The position numbers and the translations under genes are program-made. From Martinezella calliandrae (GTDB lineage Bacteria; Pseudomonadota; Alphaproteobacteria; Rhizobiales; Rhizobiaceae): 40,318 nucleotides of DNA. Below, one piece after another: positions 37,706 to 40,318 of this stretch. Location of the stretch: positions 1 through 40,318 of the forward strand of contig NZ_JARFYN010000071.1 of the NCBI RefSeq assembly GCF_030272695.1, given 5' to 3'. Numbering within the stretch: the first letter of the stretch is position 1; the number at the start of each line of letters is the position of its first letter. The notes beneath the pieces were generated by a model. The model had not been told where the DNA came from, did no database searches, and saw nothing but the letters and a program-made list of their open reading frames with translations.

Positions 37706-38613
37706 ATGGCCGGCAGACAACGTCAGCTAAAGCTTGGAGCCTTCCTTTATCCGACCGGCCATCATATCGCGGCCTGGCGCCATCCCGATGCACGGGCCGA
37801 CGCCGGCTCGAATTTTGCCCATTATGTCGAGCTCGCCCAGGTTGCCGAGGCGGCGAAGTTCGATCTCATCTTCATGGCCGACGGTGTCGGGACGCGAGGC
37901 TCGGACACCGAGGCCCTGCATCGCACCGCCACTCGATATGTAGCGCAATTCGAGCCGATCACCCTACTGTCGGCTCTTGCTGCCATCACCAGGAACATTG
38001 GCTTTGTCGCCACTGCCTCGACCTCGTTCAACGAACCCTATCACACATCGCCCGTAAATTCGCATCGCTCGACCATATCAGCGGCGGACGCGCCGGATGG
38101 AATCTCGTCACCTCCTCCAGTGACCACGAAACCCACAATTTCGGGCGGGACGAGCACTATGCCCATGCCGAGCGTTATGAGCGGGCCGAAGAGTTCGCAG
38201 ACGTCATGCGCCGCCTCTGGGATACATGGGAAGAAGACGCTTTTCCGCGCAACAAGGAAAGCGGGATATATTTCGATCCAGAGAAGCAGCACATCCTCAA
38301 TCACATGGGCAAGCACTTCAAGGTGCGTGGTCCACTGAATGTCGCACGTGCGCCGCAAGGCGATCCCGTGCTGGTGCAAGCAGGTTCCTCCGATCCCGGC
38401 AAGGAGCTTGCGGCGCGCACTGCGGAGATCATCCAGGAGCTTATCCATCCCGTCGTTGGCCTTTCCTTGCTCGCCGGCATTTCCGGAGGCGCCGACCTTT
38501 CGCAATATCCGGTCGACGGCCCTGTTTCAGACCTGCCGGAGACGAACGCCAGCAGGAGCCGCCAGAAGCTGCTGCTCGATCTTGCCCGTCGTAAAAATCT
38601 GACAATCCGCCAG
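37706..38613 (+). pseudogene. Flavin-dependent luciferase-like monooxygenase (NtaA/SnaA/DszA family), broken
   Basis: The ATG at 37706 opens MAGRQRQLKLGAFLYPTGHH and runs through FMADGVGTRGSDTEALHRTA to FNEPYH. A duplicated CA near 38043-38046 then shifts the frame; the continuation IARKFASLDHISGGRAGWNL, then FGRDEHYAHAERYERAEEFA is in another frame. A second lesion near 38430 joins LAARTAEII directly to QELIHPVVGLSLLAGISGG, a deletion of about 60 codons in this family. After NLTIRQ (38613) the C-terminal part, about 90 residues, is missing. Intact relatives have about 440 residues and oxidise organosulfur or aminopolycarboxylate compounds with FMNH2. The gene is dead. Confidence 0.85.
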
Positions 38614-38680
38614 GGCCGGAACTACCACTTCGATGGCGCGTGGATGTTGCCTCGGATCGAGCGCGGCGAATTGGCAAGCG

Positions 38681-39799
38681 TCATGCGCCGTATATCGCTC
38701 GGGCGATATCTTTTGGATAGGATCCCAGGCAGCCCTCAACCGCCGTGTTGGACATGATCGCAGTGGAAATGCCCTCTATCGGATCGATAAACCAATTGTG
38801 TCCATAAACTCCGCCCCACGTCACCGATCCCTTCGACATCGGAACCTCCGCTAAGATCGGATCTTGTATCAACGCACCCAAAAAGGAAAATCCTTGTCCT
38901 GGTTCGCCTGGGCGCAGGATTTTGCCTATTTGGTTGAGAAGTGCTGTTTTCGCCGTTTCATTCTTCAAAATGGGAGTCCCGCCCCGGCGGACAGCTTCGA
39001 GAAATGTGATTAAATCCGGCGCGGTACCGACCATGCCGGCACCGCCGGACTGGAAAGCCTTTGGGTTAAATAGCCGGGTCGGCGCAAAAGTCATCAGATT
39101 GCCGTCGCTATCCGGAACTAGATGACAGTCACTCATCCTAACGGCTGCCGGAATGGAATCGGCATAGGGTGTCGCAAGTCGCTCCGGATCACTGACCGAG
39201 AAATCGGTGTCGTCCATTCCAAGCGGTTCTGTCACATGACGACGCACAGCCTCACCCAGGCTGCACGCTTCGATCTGCGCGATAACCGCCCCAAGAACGT
39301 CGATAGCGATCGAGTAGGACCAAAGCGTACCCGGCATGGCCAAGAGCGGAAAGGTTGACAGTCGGCTGAAGTTCTCTTCGAAATCGAGATCTGTGTCGGC
39401 AAGGCCGCCATTGTACAACCGCTCGAGCGGCGTTGTTTTCGAATCTGCGCCGTAACTGAGACCTGCCGTGTGTGTCAGCAGATGATGGATGGTAATATCG
39501 GCTATCTCGCCATCCGGCTGCCTAGGCCGGAAATAGGGAAGATAATTGCTTACGAGGTCGCTGAGTGCCAGCCTGCCCTTGTCGACAAGAGCCAGAGCGG
39601 TCGCTGCCACAAGCGGTTTAGTCACTGAAGCGAGACGGAATATGGTCTGCGTTTCAGCGGGTTTTCCTATTTCACGATCCGCATAACCGGCAGCGCGGCT
39701 ATAGACGGTTTCTCCCTCCCTGACGACGATCACGACAGTACCGACGATCTTGCCGGCCATGATCGCCTTGTCAATAACCGCGTCGATCTGCATCTTCAT
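38681..39799 (-). CDS. Serine hydrolase, beta-lactamase/esterase (EstB-like) family
   Basis: GGGAGG lies about 9 nt before the ATG at 39799, giving 372 residues. The nucleophile motif is SVTK (Ser58, Lys61) within FRLASVTKPLVAATALAL. Tyr162 lies in LWSYSIAIDVLGAVI (the YxN motif reads Y-S-I), and GVYGHNWFIDP is near the C-terminal substrate-binding strand. This is the class C beta-lactamase fold used by esterases and D-amino-peptidases, and without a signal peptide it is likely cytosolic. HHLLTHTAGLSYG is the conserved loop of the family. Esterase rather than antibiotic resistance is the better guess. It is convergent with the monooxygenase pseudogene. Confidence 0.85.
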   Translation of the reverse strand: MKMQIDAVIDKAIMAGKIVGTVVIVVREGETVYSRAAGYADREIGKPAETQTIFRLASVTKPLVAATALALVDKGRLALSDLVSNYLPYFRPRQPDGEIADITIHHLLTHTAGLSYGADSKTTPLERLYNGGLADTDLDFEENFSRLSTFPLLAMPGTLWSYSIAIDVLGAVIAQIEACSLGEAVRRHVTEPLGMDDTDFSVSDPERLATPYADSIPAAVRMSDCHLVPDSDGNLMTFAPTRLFNPKAFQSGGAGMVGTAPDLITFLEAVRRGGTPILKNETAKTALLNQIGKILRPGEPGQGFSFLGALIQDPILAEVPMSKGSVTWGGVYGHNWFIDPIEGISTAIMSNTAVEGCLGSYPKDIARAIYGA

Positions 39800-40025
39800 C
39801 GCAACCATCCTCCCGTGTGTCACAATAAGCACGCATAGGACTACCCATGCGGCCTGGATTCAGCAAGGCATGGAAGGAAGGAGACGGAAGGGGGGCGCGA
39901 TTTTTCGGATCGGCATGCACCGGACTACATGTCGTTGATATCCAATAATATTACATCACTAATGGAATGCATTCATACTTACTGGCGCCCTCGTCAGCAT
40001 TGGTACTTTCGAACCGCAGAATACG

Positions 40026-40318
40026 CTAGGCGAGTTCAGCCAAGGCCGTCCCTAACACTGACAGCGGCATTGCTTCCACGTCCTGCTTCATGGGGAAAAC
40101 CTCATGTCCCGGGTAGACGACGATCCGCCGCGCCGGATTCAAATCCCCGCAAGCAAGATAGAAGCCCTTTTCGAGTTTCGGTGATAGACTGCGCTTGATT
40201 TCAATGGCCCAGGGTCGATCGCCCGGTGGCGTGAGGAGCAGATCGATCTCGGCACCGGCGGATGTCCTATAGAAATTACTCTGTGTTCCGGGTGGTGCTG
40301 CAGCAACCAACGTCTCGA
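40026..40318 (-). CDS. C-terminal part of a DUF4143 AAA-type ATPase (runs off the window)
   Basis: The open frame enters from the right edge (ETLVAAAPPGTQSNFYRTSA) and continues GAEIDLLLTPPGDRPWAIEI then KRSLSPKLEKGFYLACGDLN, ending TALAELA. The E-I-D-L-L and A-I-E-I-K strands form the PD-(D/E)xK-like DUF4143 domain that follows an AAA ATPase domain in this widespread bacterial family. The catalytic-looking Glu and Lys of the nuclease-like fold are present. The ATPase domain lies outside the window. The role of the family is not settled. Confidence 0.8.
   Translation of the reverse strand, partial: ETLVAAAPPGTQSNFYRTSAGAEIDLLLTPPGDRPWAIEIKRSLSPKLEKGFYLACGDLNPARRIVVYPGHEVFPMKQDVEAMPLSVLGTALAELA

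Noticed and set aside
1..40318. CRISPR arrays, rRNA and tRNA genes, repABC origin
   Set aside because: No regular repeat-spacer pattern, no rRNA or tRNA consensus and no Rep proteins were seen on either strand when reading by eye.

Overview
The window looks like a piece of a Rhizobium genome (R. leguminosarum/etli/tropici type, Alphaproteobacteria). The evidence is a cinR-cinI-cinS quorum-sensing set, a minCDE operon behind a CtrA-type box, DUF1402 and DUF1328 proteins, an extra rpsU, and high-GC coding sequence with rhizobial gene styles. In sequenced relatives, minCDE usually lies on a large secondary replicon, so this may be a chromid or large plasmid. No replication genes, rRNA, tRNA or CRISPR array are visible.

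Layout. 1-5.6 kb: an edge fragment of an IS607-like recombinase, ribosomal protein S21, three small proteins, a short-chain dehydrogenase followed by a broken ECF sigma factor gene, and the otnK-otnC pair for four-carbon acid sugars. 5.6-14.0 kb: a KTSC protein, then a long signalling locus on the + strand: a GGDEF-EAL protein, a degenerate HATPase-like protein, a STAS-methyltransferase fusion, a membrane sensor with a PP2C/SpoIIE phosphatase, an intact HATPase-like switch protein, a STAS protein and a degenerate EAL protein. 14.2-16.3 kb: minCDE. 16.3-21.6 kb: an AraC/GyrI regulator gene with one frameshift, a dehydratase remnant, two membrane enzymes, copC and a truncated PepSY protein. 21.7-27.8 kb, minus strand: an operon of GntR regulator, Cys/Met-metabolism PLP enzyme, sugar-type binding protein, two permeases and an ATPase. 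28.0-31.3 kb: an ABC-exporter remnant, small secreted and hypothetical proteins, and cinRIS with two operator-like palindromes. 31.4-36 kb: small membrane proteins, a DUF1402 protein, a ParB-like protein, a candidate sRNA with a strong terminator, and an IS110/IS1111-type remnant. 36.2-40.3 kb: an MscS channel, a multiply broken flavin monooxygenase gene, a serine hydrolase and the end of a DUF4143 ATPase.

The best candidate for an undescribed system is the 6.2-14.0 kb locus. It resembles the SiaABCD/Rsb logic (phosphatase, anti-sigma-like kinase, STAS antagonist, c-di-GMP enzyme). It also carries a second, degenerate kinase/STAS pair in which the STAS domain is fused to a SAM methyltransferase and lacks the phosphorylatable serine. 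This suggests a partner switch whose output is a methyltransferase and c-di-GMP rather than a sigma factor. All functional statements are inferred from motifs and gene order read by eye.
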